From CAVVXN01 sp963772585 (lineage in GTDB: Bacteria; Planctomycetota; PLA2; JAEUHO01), in contig CAVYXV010000002.1 of NCBI GenBank assembly GCA_963772585.1, positions 620,001 to 684,000 of the forward strand: 64,000 nt of DNA, in the 5' to 3' direction. Made by a program: the position numbers and the translations under genes. How positions within the stretch are numbered: the first letter of the stretch is position 1; every line of letters begins with the position of its first letter. Below the pieces are notes generated by a model. The model made no database searches. It was given only the letters and a program-made list of their open reading frames with translations, and had not been told where the DNA came from. This document shows, one piece after another, positions 44,817 through 54,271 of the stretch.

Positions 44817-45030
44817 GGTGAGGTGGAGTGAGACGTACGGCCGCGAAGAGTTCACGCCCTTCTTCTCCAGTGCCACCCGCCACTCGACCGACCATGTGCT
44901 CGCGGACCTCGATGGTAGTCTGCGTCGCCCACTGGTCGTGGCGCCCGGCCCAGTCCTCCAGCCGCCGGATCCGACGTCCGGGATCGTCGGACTCGGCGGG
45001 GGCGAAGCGGGGGCCACGCTCGTAGCTCAT
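44731..45030 (-). CDS. Phage-type small protein, copy 1, tail overruns into the lipoprotein gene
   Basis: 99 residues from ATG 45030, which overlaps the preceding stop (ATGA). The N-terminal half (MSYERGPRFAPAESDDPGRR, RLEDWAGRHDQWATQTTIEV) is shared with the stub at 54272-54340; the second half lies opposite the lipoprotein gene and is probably read-through past a junction near 44850. A cytoplasmic lysis-cassette accessory protein is possible, but the family is not recognised. Confidence 0.45.
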   Translation of the reverse strand: MSYERGPRFAPAESDDPGRRIRRLEDWAGRHDQWATQTTIEVREHMVGRVAGGTGEEGRELFAAVRLTPPHLIESPWGSDRDLQLPVRAWPVPGLERRS

Positions 45031-45785
45031 GCCCCCTTGAGCACGCCGACCGAGCGGAGCGCGGCCTCCAGCGAGTCGAGGCGGGAGGGGGCGTCCGTGA
45101 GGCGCTCCTCGGGCTCCAGGCGACCGGCGGTGCCCACGAACGGCGCGTCGTCCTGACGGGCGACGACCTCCCGGCTCTCGCGCTTGGCCTCCTCGAGCAC
45201 GGCTCTCGCGTCGCGCTTGCGCTTCTCGTTGAGGACGAGCAGTAGGCCCGTGCTGATGGCCCAGGAGATGAGGCCCCACGGCGACGTGTCCTTCGGGCCT
45301 TCGATGTCGAGCCGCGCGCCCTCGGCTTCACGCCAGGCCGCCTCGGCCTTTGCGAGCCGGTCGTTGGCGGTCGCCACGCGGGCCGAGAAGTCCTCGGTCC
45401 ACGCCCGGGCCCGGTCCGCCCGCTCCCGAGCCTGGGTCGCCTCGGTGGCGGCCTCGGCCGCCCGGCGGCGGGCCCGGTCGAGGTCATCCTGCGTGGCCTC
45501 GCCGGCGGCGACCTGACGTTCCAGGTCGGCGACGGACGCGGTCGCCGCGGCACGGGCCGCCTCTGCGTCCGCGGCCTGCTGTGCAGCCTCCCGGGTCCGC
45601 TCCTCGGCGGCCGCGACGGCGGCCTGAGCCTCCTCGACCTGCCTTGCGACGGCGGGGTCCGGGGGCTGGACGGCGGGCTTCACGCCGACTCCGAGCTCGA
45701 CCCCCTGGCAGGCGGCTAGGCCCGCCAGGAGGACCACCGCAGCCCCGGCGTACCGCGAGCCCAGGGCGACGCGGAGGGCGGTCAC
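45027..45785 (-). CDS. Coiled-coil lipoprotein with C-terminal membrane helix, copy 1
   Basis: 252 residues from GTG 45785. The N-terminus is a lipoprotein signal (YAGAAVVLLAGLAACQG). Residues ~40-165 are an Ala/Glu/Arg coiled coil (AEAARAAATASVADLERQVA). A membrane helix WGLISWAISTGLLLVLN sits near residue 185, then a charged tail (EKRKRDARAVLEEAKRESRE). It could span the envelope like a phage spanin, though that is inference. It overlaps its neighbours on both sides by 4 nt (GTGA, ATGA). Same length as the copy at 54337. Confidence 0.65.
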   Translation of the reverse strand: MTALRVALGSRYAGAAVVLLAGLAACQGVELGVGVKPAVQPPDPAVARQVEEAQAAVAAAEERTREAAQQAADAEAARAAATASVADLERQVAAGEATQDDLDRARRRAAEAATEATQARERADRARAWTEDFSARVATANDRLAKAEAAWREAEGARLDIEGPKDTSPWGLISWAISTGLLLVLNEKRKRDARAVLEEAKRESREVVARQDDAPFVGTAGRLEPEERLTDAPSRLDSLEAALRSVGVLKGA

Positions 45786-46129
45786 GGCCGCCCCCCGTCC
45801 CCCAGCGTGGACGCTTCGGGCGCGGCCGGCAGGGCGGCGGGGGCCTCCCCCAGCCGGCAGGCCCCACCCGCGCAGGGCCCATCCTGGGCGACCTGGGGCG
45901 CCACCGCGGGAGTAGGGGAAGGCTCGGCTGCCTTTCCGGTTCGGAGGCCGTACCTGCCGAGGTTCACCTGGGCGGCACAGCCGACCCCGTCCTCGGGGCC
46001 GGCGAAGAGGCGGGCGCCGCCGCCGACGCCGGGCTGAAGGTCGAGCGCGCTCGACGGACCCGACTCGGACTGGCAGGCGCAGAAGAAGAGGAGCGCGCAG
46101 AGCGCGAGAAGGACGACCAGCGGGCGCAT
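45782..46129 (-). CDS. Small lipoprotein, copy 1
   Basis: 115 residues from ATG 46129 (GGAGG upstream). Signal LVVLLALCALLFFCACQSE has a Cys-rich lipobox. The mature part is Gly/Ala/Pro-rich with an internal CAGGAC pair, and no known domain. It is the upstream partner of the coiled-coil protein (GTGA overlap), as outer and inner spanin genes often overlap; the resemblance is only in layout. Confidence 0.6.
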   Translation of the reverse strand: MRPLVVLLALCALLFFCACQSESGPSSALDLQPGVGGGARLFAGPEDGVGCAAQVNLGRYGLRTGKAAEPSPTPAVAPQVAQDGPCAGGACRLGEAPAALPAAPEASTLGDGGRP

Positions 46130-46250
46130 GAGGAGCCTCCGTGAGGAGGGGCGGCCCGCTGGAGAGGACTGCCCTCGAAACTGGTTGAGACCATAGGATA
46201 CCGCAGCGGTGCCCCACGACGCACGATCCGGGGTGCGAGATGCACGCGCA

Positions 46251-47160
46251 TCACTCCTTCCGGATCCACTCGTAGCCGGGGGGCGGCGGGATCCCCATCT
46301 GCAGCATCGGGTCGGGAGCCCACCCGGGCGGGATCGGCCCGGCCGCGACGTTGTGCAGCACGGCGCCGCCCGGCTGGACGTGGTCGGCGATCCCCGGGTT
46401 GGCGCCGTCCGCCATGTGGCTCGCGGCGAGCTGGTTCTCCCCGTCGTCGAGCTGCTGCGCGCGCGCGGGGACGAAGTCCATGGGCACCGGGTGCGGCTCG
46501 TAGTCGCCGCCGTTCGTGCCCGCCCCGGGCCGCCCATGGCGGGCTGGACGTGCTCCCAGGTGTGGCCTCCGTCGTAGCTGCCGGGTGCGACGGGCGCGGG
46601 GCGGTAGAGTTCCCCGGTCCCGTCCTGGTGCACCTCGCCGCCCGGGTCCTCTAGGTCGACGGGCTGGAGGCCGAGGACGCCCTCGGTGGCGTGCTTCTGG
46701 CCGAGGACGGTCGGCGGCACCGTGCTCCCGGGCGGGAGGTCGACGGGCCCCGAGCCGCCGGGCGGGAAGTAGATCCCGCCGTCGGGGAGCGGGGCGCCGG
46801 GCACACCGATCTCGCCGGTGAGCGCGCCGTCGGCGTCCACGAGGAGGGTCTTCCCGAGCTGCTGCGCGAGCCCCTGGATCAGGGAGAGGAGCGTGGCGTC
46901 GGAACCGCCGTCGGCGACGCCGTCGGGCGCGCCGCCCAGCCCGCCGCCCGTGTCCCAGGGCGTCGCGGTCGAGCCGCCCATGCCGTCACCCCAGAGCCCG
47001 GTGTCGGGGTCGTAGGTCCACGGTGTGCCGTGGGGGTCCACGTACGTGACGTCGCCGGTGTCCGGGTCGACCGTGAAGTCCCCGCCCTTCTGGAACTCCA
47101 GGATGTCGAACAGGATGATCAGGATGTCGAGGAGGATCCCCCTCGCTGCATAGGACAGTC
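46251..47160 (-). pseudogene. Phage structural-protein remnant, frameshifted and 5'-truncated
   Basis: Pieces in order: GILLDILIILFDILEFQKGG, TVDPDTGDVTYVDPHGTPWT, a Gly/Pro-rich stretch, GSYDGGHTWEHVQPAMGG, then after a one-base shift near 46520 NGGDYEPHPVPMDFVPARAQ to the end GYEWIRKE. It resembles a virion or tail-associated protein but no family is certain. There is no start codon for the first piece; upstream it fuses to another fragment near 47150. The module shared with island copy 2 begins about 70 nt past its end. Confidence 0.5.
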
Positions 47161-47283
47161 CTCGCGCACGTCGACGAGGCACTTGAAGCCACGGAATGCC
47201 TCCGTGTAGACCTCCGCCCACCAAGGCCGATCCGCCTGCGCGTGGGAGAAGGCGAGGTCCTCCTTGAAGCTGCTGACCTTCAT
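47119..47283 (-). pseudogene. N-terminal fragment of a phage-type protein
   Basis: 54 residues from ATG 47283: MKVSSFKEDLAFSHAQADRP, WWAEVYTEAFRGFKCLVDVR, then a few out-of-place residues and a stop. The opening looks like a conserved phage-borne protein cut short by a junction near 47150. It starts inside the stop of the methylase fragment (ATGA), preserving an original phage gene order. Confidence 0.45.
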
Positions 47284-47519
47284 GCCTCGTTCCCCCAACT
47301 CGCCCAGCCCTCACGCTCCCGGCGAGCGAAGAGCTCGATCCGGGGCAGGTCCGGGTACATGGCCTCGATGAGGTCGTAGAAGGTCTCGGGCTTCGCGCTG
47401 TGCGCGCCCCGCGGCGCCGAGACGACCGATCCGGCGCGCGCCTCGGGCGGCGGCGCCGGCGGCGAGCCCCGCGTCGCCACGAGCAGCAGCTCGTGGTTCT
47501 GCCGGAAGTAGTAGCCCAT
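47280..47519 (-). pseudogene. MT-A70-type adenine methyltransferase, C-terminal fragment
   Basis: 79 residues in one frame: GYYFRQNHELLLVATRGSPP, APRGAHSAKPETFYDLIEAM and LFARREREGWASWGNEA are the conserved end of MT-A70 family N6-adenine methylases found in phages and islands. The catalytic DPPW half is missing: the gene is cut at 47519 where the second integrase fragment begins on the other strand. Confidence 0.7.
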
Positions 47520-48159
47520 GCGGAACGCGGTCGGCGTCTACCGCCGCTTCGTCTCCTGGTGCGACCAGGTCGGGATCGCGTGCGCCGACTTCGTCGCGGG
47601 CTTCAAGCCCCCCCGGGCCCGGCCGTCCGAGGAGCGCGAAGCCCTCTCCCCCGAGCAGTGCCGGAAGCTCCTCGACGCCTCCCGGGACCACCCCCTGGAG
47701 GTCCCCGTCGCCCTGGCCCTGTTCGCCGGCCTCTCCCGGGGCGACCTCCGAACGATCACCTGGGCGGAGGTCGACCTGAAGGCCGGCATGATCACGCGCC
47801 CCCGGCACAAGACCGGGACCCGGCTCCGGCTCCCCATGTCCGAGCCCCTCCGGAAGGTCCTCCAGCGCCACCGCCGCCGCGCCGGGCCCGTCTGCCCGAG
47901 GCTCCCCAAGTCCGATTCCTCGCTCGGGAAGGCCCTCCACCGCCTCTGCGACAAGGCCGGGGTCCCGCGGGGAGGCTGGCACCGGCTGCGCCATTCGGCC
48001 GCCACGCTCCTCGCCGCCGCGGGGGTCGACGTCGCCACGATCGGCCGTATGCTCGGGCACCGGCCGGGGAGCGTCGTCACGCTGCGGTATCTGCACACGG
48101 ACGACGAGCGGCTCCGCGAGGCGGCGGCGGCCGTGGCCGGGGCGGTCCGGAGCGCCTGA
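47518..48159 (+). pseudogene. Tyrosine integrase, copy 2, N-terminus missing
   Basis: 213 residues starting abruptly at the junction with the methylase fragment. It begins RNAVGVYRRFVSWCDQVG, the point where copy 1 still has ~120 residues before it. The catalytic domain is complete: FAGLSRGDLRTITWAEVDL (box I), GGWHRLRHSAATLLAAAG (HxLRH) and GHRPGSVVTLRYLH with the nucleophile Tyr. Over the ~95 residues shared with copy 1 the two differ at many positions, so they are paralogues and not halves of one gene. Confidence 0.85.
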
Positions 48160-48189
48160 GCAGCACGCAAGTCGGCTGCTCTCAGGCGC
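48152..48189 (+). terminator. Long hairpin at the integrase 2 stop
   Basis: Arm GCGCCTGAGCAGC (48152-48164), which includes the TGA stop, pairs with 48175-48189 apart from a 2-nt bulge, around a 10-nt loop. A terminator is the simplest reading; no T tract follows, so a recombination-site role is also possible. Confidence 0.45.
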
Positions 48190-48328
48190 TTGCGTTGGCG
48201 CCGTGAGGCTTCGCGCGGCCGCGACGACTCCCCCCTTGCGCGCCGACCCCGGATCATGGTAGCCCTGTCGACCTTGCCGCGAGGCGCGGTGGCGAGGTCT
48301 GCCCGTCGCGGAGCATGGGAGGGGACCC

Positions 48329-51300
48329 ATGGCCAAGCAGATCCGGCAGGTCGGGCGCGCACTGGTCTACGTGGTGCCGCTCGTGGCGCTCGCCCTCTTC
48401 TTCCTCTTGCCCGCGCCGCGATCGGAGGCCTCGACCTACACCGACCCCTTCTGGACCAACTCGTCCCCCAGCCCCGAGTGCCTCTGCGCGGACTGCCCCT
48501 GTGAGCGCCCGTCCGAGTGGTCACCCGAGGGCGTGAGTCTCCGCACCGGGGACTTCGTCTTCGACCACACGATCCTCGACATGCCGGGTCGGGGCGGCCC
48601 GCTCGTCCTCGGCTTCCGCTGGCGCGCCATGGTCGACGGCGCGAGTCAGCTCGGGAACGGGATCCTCCCCTCCTGGGAGATCACGGTCGAGTACGTCGAG
48701 CTCGACGCGCAGAATCCGTGGGGGAACGGCGGGAACCAGGCGCTGGTGCGTCGCCCCTCCGGCCTCGTCAGTGTCTACGACTGGACGGGCAGCGCGTATG
48801 TCGCCCAGGACTGCCAGAACTACGACGCGCTGGTGCTCGTCTCGAACCTCTATGTCCTGACCGACAAGTGGGGCAACTCCTGGTACTTCAACTCTGACGG
48901 CATGCCTGCCTCGTACGTGAGCAGGAATGGCTGCACGACGTCCTACTCGTACAACGGGAGCCTCCAACTCACGTCGATCACAGACGACCGTGGCGGCTCC
49001 TACACTATCGGCCACGATCAGGACGGCTTCATCGACTCGATCGAAGACCCGACGGGGCGCGAGTGGGGGTTCTCGTATGACGCGGGGAACCTCGAGACGA
49101 TCAGGACGCCGGCCACGACGGACCAGCAGTACGGGATCACGACGACCTTCGGCTGGGACGCCTACGACCGCCTGGTCTCCGTGACCGACGGTCGCTCGCA
49201 CACCGTCCTCGGAATCGCCTGGGTGGGGACGAGTCGGGTCGTGGACACCGTCACGATCGACGGCGACGACGTCACGTTCGACTACTACACGGGCAGGACG
49301 GAGCGGACGGACCGCGCCGGCGTCGTCCATCGCGCGCACCACTCGGGCACCACCATCACGCAGACCGACCTCTACGGCGACTCGCAAGCCGAGTTCGTAA
49401 ACCTCTACCGCTACAACGGCAGCACCCTCATCAACCGCGTCTTCCCCCGGGGCAATCGCATCGACTTCACGGTGGACGGCTGGGGGAACCTCACCCAGAA
49501 GCGCTACCGCGAGACGGACACAAGCACGAACCAGGCAAGCGACATCGTCCACTCGTGGACCTACGACGACAACTTCGTGGAGACCTACACGAACCCCGAG
49601 GGCGCCACCTGGACCTACGGGCGGGACGCCTACGGAAACCTCACCTCGGTCACCCACCCCACTGTCACCAATCCGGACACGCAGCCGGCATCGGAGACCT
49701 TCACGTACAACGGCTACGGCCAGAGGCTCACCCACGTCGACGAGGAAGGCCTGCGCACGCAGTACGTCTACTTCACGACGGGAGACGAGATCGGGCTCCT
49801 GGAGAAGATCCAGGTTGGGCCCGACGGCCAGATCCTGGAGACCTCCTTCACGTACGACGCGTGGCTGAACGTCGCGACCCGCACCGACCCGCGCTCGAAC
49901 GCCTGGAGCTACACGTGGGACTCGCTTCGGCGCATGAAGGAGACGCAGGCCCCGTCGCCCCTGAGCTTCAAGACTCGCTGGGTCCTGGACGCGAACGGCA
50001 ACGTGGTCACCAAGGAGGTGGAGAACCGCGACAAGGACGGGGACCTCGACACGAACAACCCTTGGTTCACGACGACCTACACCTACACGAACCTGGACCA
50101 GGTCGCGACGATCACCGAGGAGATCGACGCCTCGACGACCCGCACGACGTCCGTCTACTACGACGACAGCCAGCGAAGGGTCCGCGTCACGAAGCCCGAG
50201 GGGAACGAGGAGACCTGGACGTACAATGAGCGCGGCTTGGTGGCGAGCCACACGCGCGGCTACGGAAGCCAGGACGCCTCCACGGTCGAGTACCTCTATG
50301 ACGACAACGGGAACCCGACGGTCGTCGAAGATGGCCGCGATTACGACACCACAACGACCTGGGATCTATTCGATCGCCGCACACGCGTCACGAACGCCAT
50401 CGGCGCCTACACGGAGTGGACGCTCGACAAGGACGGGATGCCCACCGTCGTCGCCCGCTACGACCACGAGGACGCGCTCCTCCTTCGCCGCACGAACGCC
50501 TACGACGAGCGCGGGCGTCTCTGGCAGGTCTCCGACCGCCGCGTGGACCCGGGCCAGAGCTACAGCGACGCCGTCACGACGATCGAGCGACTCACGACCG
50601 GTCACGTCGCGGAGGTCACGAACGCCCTGAGTGAGACGACGACCTACGCGCACGACGTCTATCATCGCGTCGAGTCGGTCACCGACGCAGCCGGCAATCT
50701 GGTCGAGCGGGAATTCGACGCCAACGGGAACCTCGTCGGCTGGTCGATCGAAGAGACCGACGGCACGAACACCGTGACCCACGAGTACGAGGCGACGTAC
50801 GACGCCGCGAACCGCCGGCTCGCGACGGTCGAGATCGACCGCACGGACTCGAACCACCGCCTCACGACGACGTCGGCATGGGACAGCCGCGGGAACCTCG
50901 TCTGGCAGGTGGACGCCGAGGGCTCGCCGACCCGCTGGACCTTCGACGGCCTCGGGCGCATGATCCAGCGTGAGCGGGCGCTCGTCTGGACCGGCGAGGA
51001 CTTCACGCAGGCCCAGGTCACAGTCTGGGGCTTCGACGACAACGACCGGCTGGTTCTCCACCGAGACGACGGCTCGAACGACACGACCTGGACCTACGAC
51101 GCCCTGGACCGCCCCGGGGAGATGGAGTACCCGGACGCCTCCACGGTCACGTACGACTGGGACCTGAATGACAACCTGATCGAGACCGTCGACGGCATGT
51201 CGACGGACGTGGACAACACGTACGACTCGCTGAACCGCCTCACGGCGCGGACCGTGACGCGCGGGACGGGGGTGCTCGGAACGACGTCCGAGACCTACAC

Positions 51301-53239
51301 GTACGACGACGCGGACCGCATACTCACGGCCGGAGACGACGACTACAAGGTGACCTTCACGTACGCCGCCCTGGGCTTGGACTCCCAGGTCTACAGCGAA
51401 CAGCAGGAGTACGTCGGCGGCACCGCCTACGCGAAGACCGTGACGCGCACGTACGACGCGCTGGGGCGAAAGGCCAGGGAGACATATCCCTCGAACTTGG
51501 CTCTGACCTACGGTTACAGCGCGGCCGGGGCCATGACGTCGATCGCGGACGCCTCCTCGACGATCGTCTCGTACAGCTACTGGGGAACGCGTCTCAAGGG
51601 CGCGACCTTCGGGAACGGCACGACGCAGACGAACACCTATGGTGGCTTCCGCCAGGACGTGACCTCGATCCTCCACGAGGAGACGAGCCCGAAGGCGACG
51701 ATCGTACGCCTCGACTACGGCTACGACGACGTGCACAACCGACTCTACGAGCGCTACGGCGGTGCGGGCGCCTCGGGCGACGCCTTCGTCTACGACGCCA
51801 TGCACCGGCTCGTCACGGCCTACATGGGTTCGGTGGACCCCGACGACGACCCCTCGACTGCCCAGTACGTGAAGAAGATTGTCTACAACTATGACGACGA
51901 CGGCAATCGCACCTCCGTCGTGACGACTCCGTGGCAGCAGACGCAGCAGACCGAGAGCTACACGACGAACGCGCTCTACCAGTACACGGCCGTCGGCGGC
52001 GTGACCCACGACTGGGACGACGCCGGAAATCTCTCCGACGACGGGAGTCAGCTCTTCGCCTACGACTACCGCAACCAGCTCGTGGAGGTGCGCGTCAAGT
52101 CGACGAGCGCCCTGATCGCCTCCTACCGCTACGACGCGCTCGGCCGCCGGGTGGAGAAGGCGCTGCCCGGAGGAGTGAAGGAGCGTTACATCCTCTCCGG
52201 GCTCGAGACGGTCGCCACGTACGACGCGAGCAATACCTGGAAGCAGGACTTCGTCTTCGCCGCGGGGATCGACCAGATCGTCGCCATGGACCAGCGCGAC
52301 GTCCTCGACTACGACGGGGACCAGGACACGTTGGAAACCGTGCGGCACTACTACCACTGCAACGCCCTGGGCTCGGTGATGGCGATCACGGACGCCGACC
52401 AGGCGGTAGCAGTTTCATATCGGTATGATCCGTATGGGACCGTCACGATCACGCGCGGCGGACAGACGCAGAGTGCGGATCCTCTTGGGCAGCACCTGCA
52501 TTTCCGTGGCATGTTCCTGGATGAGGAAACTGGGCTTCTCAGTAGACCGGGTGCGTATTACGATGCTGCAATCGGCGTCGCCATCGAGACGTGGCTCGGT
52601 AGCTACGGATATGGAAGCGTTCTATTCAGCGGCGCAGGCTCGATCCCCCTAGGTGGTTTGGTCGCACCAGAGGACCTGCCCAAAATCCTACGCGCTTTAC
52701 GTCTATACAAGAAGTCAAAGCTGTTTCGCCTGGCCCTCAAGGCATCGCTTTGGGGGCTTGTCATTGGCGTCGCCACCGACGCCGCCGTCGACCGGCTAAT
52801 CGAGGAGATTCAGGACTGGCTCGAGAAGAACCAACCGACCCCCGAGACGCGGATTGATCCGGTCCCCATCCCGCCAGACGTCCCGGACGATCCTAAACCA
52901 CCCCGGTATCGCGGATGGTGCACATGTGAACACTCCATCGTGCAGTACCGGTTCGGCAGGCGAGTCCACCAAATCGTGACCACGTACACGGGATTCCCGT
53001 GCAGTTCCGATGTGGTGTGCCGGGCCTTGCCGTGCACACAAGTCGGAATCGAGCTAGAGATCATTGCACGCGCTGCGTATTACCATGGTGGTTCGTTCAG
53101 CATCGCGTCCCTGGAGCGGCGCCTACCACGCCCCTCCTCCGTCGTCGTGCCGGGCGGTTATGAGGACGTGCAGATCCCGACGGAAGAACAGGACGCGTCT
53201 GTGCCGACTGTGGAGTTCGTGGATGCCCTGTGTGAATGA
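48329..53239 (+). CDS. Secreted RHS/YD-repeat protein with a variable low-GC tip
   Basis: 1636 residues from ATG 48329 (GGAGGGGACCC). An N-terminal hydrophobic signal (LVYVVPLVALALFFLLPAPR) precedes a DUF6531-like lead (LRTGDFVFDHTILDMPGRGG) and some 20 YD repeats (YDAYGNLTSV, YDALDRPGEM, YDSLNRLTAR, YDALGRKARE). The RHS core end is YRYDPYG...FRGMFLDEETGLLSRPGAYYD at residues ~1367-1415. From there the DNA loses GC and the ~220-residue tip is unique: a membrane-like helix (LKASLWGLVIGVATDAAV) and a six-Cys segment (GWCTCEHS...GFPCSSDVVCRALPCTQ). This is the plan of a contact-dependent polymorphic toxin; the tip matches no toxin I know. Confidence 0.9.
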   Translation: MAKQIRQVGRALVYVVPLVALALFFLLPAPRSEASTYTDPFWTNSSPSPECLCADCPCERPSEWSPEGVSLRTGDFVFDHTILDMPGRGGPLVLGFRWRAMVDGASQLGNGILPSWEITVEYVELDAQNPWGNGGNQALVRRPSGLVSVYDWTGSAYVAQDCQNYDALVLVSNLYVLTDKWGNSWYFNSDGMPASYVSRNGCTTSYSYNGSLQLTSITDDRGGSYTIGHDQDGFIDSIEDPTGREWGFSYDAGNLETIRTPATTDQQYGITTTFGWDAYDRLVSVTDGRSHTVLGIAWVGTSRVVDTVTIDGDDVTFDYYTGRTERTDRAGVVHRAHHSGTTITQTDLYGDSQAEFVNLYRYNGSTLINRVFPRGNRIDFTVDGWGNLTQKRYRETDTSTNQASDIVHSWTYDDNFVETYTNPEGATWTYGRDAYGNLTSVTHPTVTNPDTQPASETFTYNGYGQRLTHVDEEGLRTQYVYFTTGDEIGLLEKIQVGPDGQILETSFTYDAWLNVATRTDPRSNAWSYTWDSLRRMKETQAPSPLSFKTRWVLDANGNVVTKEVENRDKDGDLDTNNPWFTTTYTYTNLDQVATITEEIDASTTRTTSVYYDDSQRRVRVTKPEGNEETWTYNERGLVASHTRGYGSQDASTVEYLYDDNGNPTVVEDGRDYDTTTTWDLFDRRTRVTNAIGAYTEWTLDKDGMPTVVARYDHEDALLLRRTNAYDERGRLWQVSDRRVDPGQSYSDAVTTIERLTTGHVAEVTNALSETTTYAHDVYHRVESVTDAAGNLVEREFDANGNLVGWSIEETDGTNTVTHEYEATYDAANRRLATVEIDRTDSNHRLTTTSAWDSRGNLVWQVDAEGSPTRWTFDGLGRMIQRERALVWTGEDFTQAQVTVWGFDDNDRLVLHRDDGSNDTTWTYDALDRPGEMEYPDASTVTYDWDLNDNLIETVDGMSTDVDNTYDSLNRLTARTVTRGTGVLGTTSETYTYDDADRILTAGDDDYKVTFTYAALGLDSQVYSEQQEYVGGTAYAKTVTRTYDALGRKARETYPSNLALTYGYSAAGAMTSIADASSTIVSYSYWGTRLKGATFGNGTTQTNTYGGFRQDVTSILHEETSPKATIVRLDYGYDDVHNRLYERYGGAGASGDAFVYDAMHRLVTAYMGSVDPDDDPSTAQYVKKIVYNYDDDGNRTSVVTTPWQQTQQTESYTTNALYQYTAVGGVTHDWDDAGNLSDDGSQLFAYDYRNQLVEVRVKSTSALIASYRYDALGRRVEKALPGGVKERYILSGLETVATYDASNTWKQDFVFAAGIDQIVAMDQRDVLDYDGDQDTLETVRHYYHCNALGSVMAITDADQAVAVSYRYDPYGTVTITRGGQTQSADPLGQHLHFRGMFLDEETGLLSRPGAYYDAAIGVAIETWLGSYGYGSVLFSGAGSIPLGGLVAPEDLPKILRALRLYKKSKLFRLALKASLWGLVIGVATDAAVDRLIEEIQDWLEKNQPTPETRIDPVPIPPDVPDDPKPPRYRGWCTCEHSIVQYRFGRRVHQIVTTYTGFPCSSDVVCRALPCTQVGIELEIIARAAYYHGGSFSIASLERRLPRPSSVVVPGGYEDVQIPTEEQDASVPTVEFVDALCE

Positions 53240-54171
53240 AGGCAACCTCGATGCGCGCCCGCGTAGTTGTCTATGTTGCCCTCGGCGCGTTCGCATGTGC
53301 GCACTCCGGCTGCGGCGAAACGCGAGAGGATGTCGCGCAAGTGAGTAGCCACAGGAGCGACAGCGGCTGGCGCGCCCAGTTGCTTCCAGTGATGGACGTG
53401 TGGCATCGGCAGTGGCCGAGCGTCGAACTTGGACCCGCAGACATTGAAAGAATGCACGAGCGGCTTGCCGGAAATCTCGAGAGCTTGCCCGCCCTCTTGA
53501 CAGGGAGTGTTCTTTCTCCCTCCGAGCGTGATAGGCTGGAGCGGGGTGTCCGTGTTGCACCTGCTTCATGGCTCATCCCCCTGGCGGCGTCCGCGGCAAT
53601 ACTCACGAACGAATCCCTAGGCCATGTCGATTCCCGCGAGCTTATCGTTGCAATTGTCAACTACTGTGAACTACTAGGATTCCACCCAGAAACACGCTTG
53701 TCCACTCCGGCGAGGGCGGACCAGTTCAGAGCTTTGCTTGAGGAGTGGGGGGATTGGGTAGTGGAGTTCCTGCGGAACCCCGAGGCTTTAGCGGAGGCGC
53801 TGCACAAGTACGGTCACACAGATCTAATGCCCTGGACAGAAGATGCTGCTGCTGCTGCTGGCGATCTTGGCGCACCGGCGCATATCCTCACACTATCCGA
53901 AACCTACTCGTTTGCAGTTTGGAATGAGCCAGGAAGTGCGGGCTCGTTTTTTGGGATGCGCGAGCGCAGCTCAACGCAGTGGGTCGTGCGACTGCCGGCT
54001 GGGAGTTCCACTCTGGCTGCAGCGTGGGTTGCCGAGGAGGCCCCTGATTGCTTGGGCTACCTTGGGTGGCGCGTTCGACTGCGCGCGCGGGGTAGCCCAA
54101 CTCCTCAAACCGCATATGTGTACTTGCGACCCGATGCAAGTCTCTGGTTCTGGTTTGAGTGGCATGACTAA
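53236..54171 (+). CDS. Low-GC lipoprotein overlapping the RHS gene, possible immunity protein
   Basis: 311 residues from ATG 53236, overlapping the RHS stop (ATGA); MRARVVVYVALGAFACAHSG at 53251 is an alternative start. The signal ends in a lipobox-like HSGC. The mature protein is helical in the middle (HERLAGNLESLPALLTGSVL, FRALLEEWGDWVVEFLRNPE) and beta-rich at the end (AYVYLRPDASLWFWFEWHD). Same low GC as the RHS tip, so the two arrived together. Coupling plus envelope location fits a cognate protector, but that is inference. Confidence 0.65.
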   Translation: MKATSMRARVVVYVALGAFACAHSGCGETREDVAQVSSHRSDSGWRAQLLPVMDVWHRQWPSVELGPADIERMHERLAGNLESLPALLTGSVLSPSERDRLERGVRVAPASWLIPLAASAAILTNESLGHVDSRELIVAIVNYCELLGFHPETRLSTPARADQFRALLEEWGDWVVEFLRNPEALAEALHKYGHTDLMPWTEDAAAAAGDLGAPAHILTLSETYSFAVWNEPGSAGSFFGMRERSSTQWVVRLPAGSSTLAAAWVAEEAPDCLGYLGWRVRLRARGSPTPQTAYVYLRPDASLWFWFEWHD

Positions 54172-54271
54172 CGACACGCATCACGCACACCTGATGCCTG
54201 CGTTCATGTATCTGGGCGCGTCCTGCGAGAGCACACTGTAGGATATCATCCCGAAGCTGGGACACTCTCAC

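Larger units (their letters stand above)
44945..46183 (-). repeat. Phage-derived three-gene module, copy 1
   Basis: This ~1.24-kb block recurs at 54274-55500 in the same orientation with identical gene order and lengths and high identity (roughly 85% by eye). It spans the N-terminal part of the small protein, the coiled-coil protein and the 115-residue lipoprotein. Sequence on both sides of the block differs between copies. Confidence 0.75.

Noticed and set aside
50366..52357. Long minus-strand frame opposite the RHS gene
   Set aside because: Val/Arg-rich shadow of the periodic YD codons; the plus strand has the recognisable repeats.
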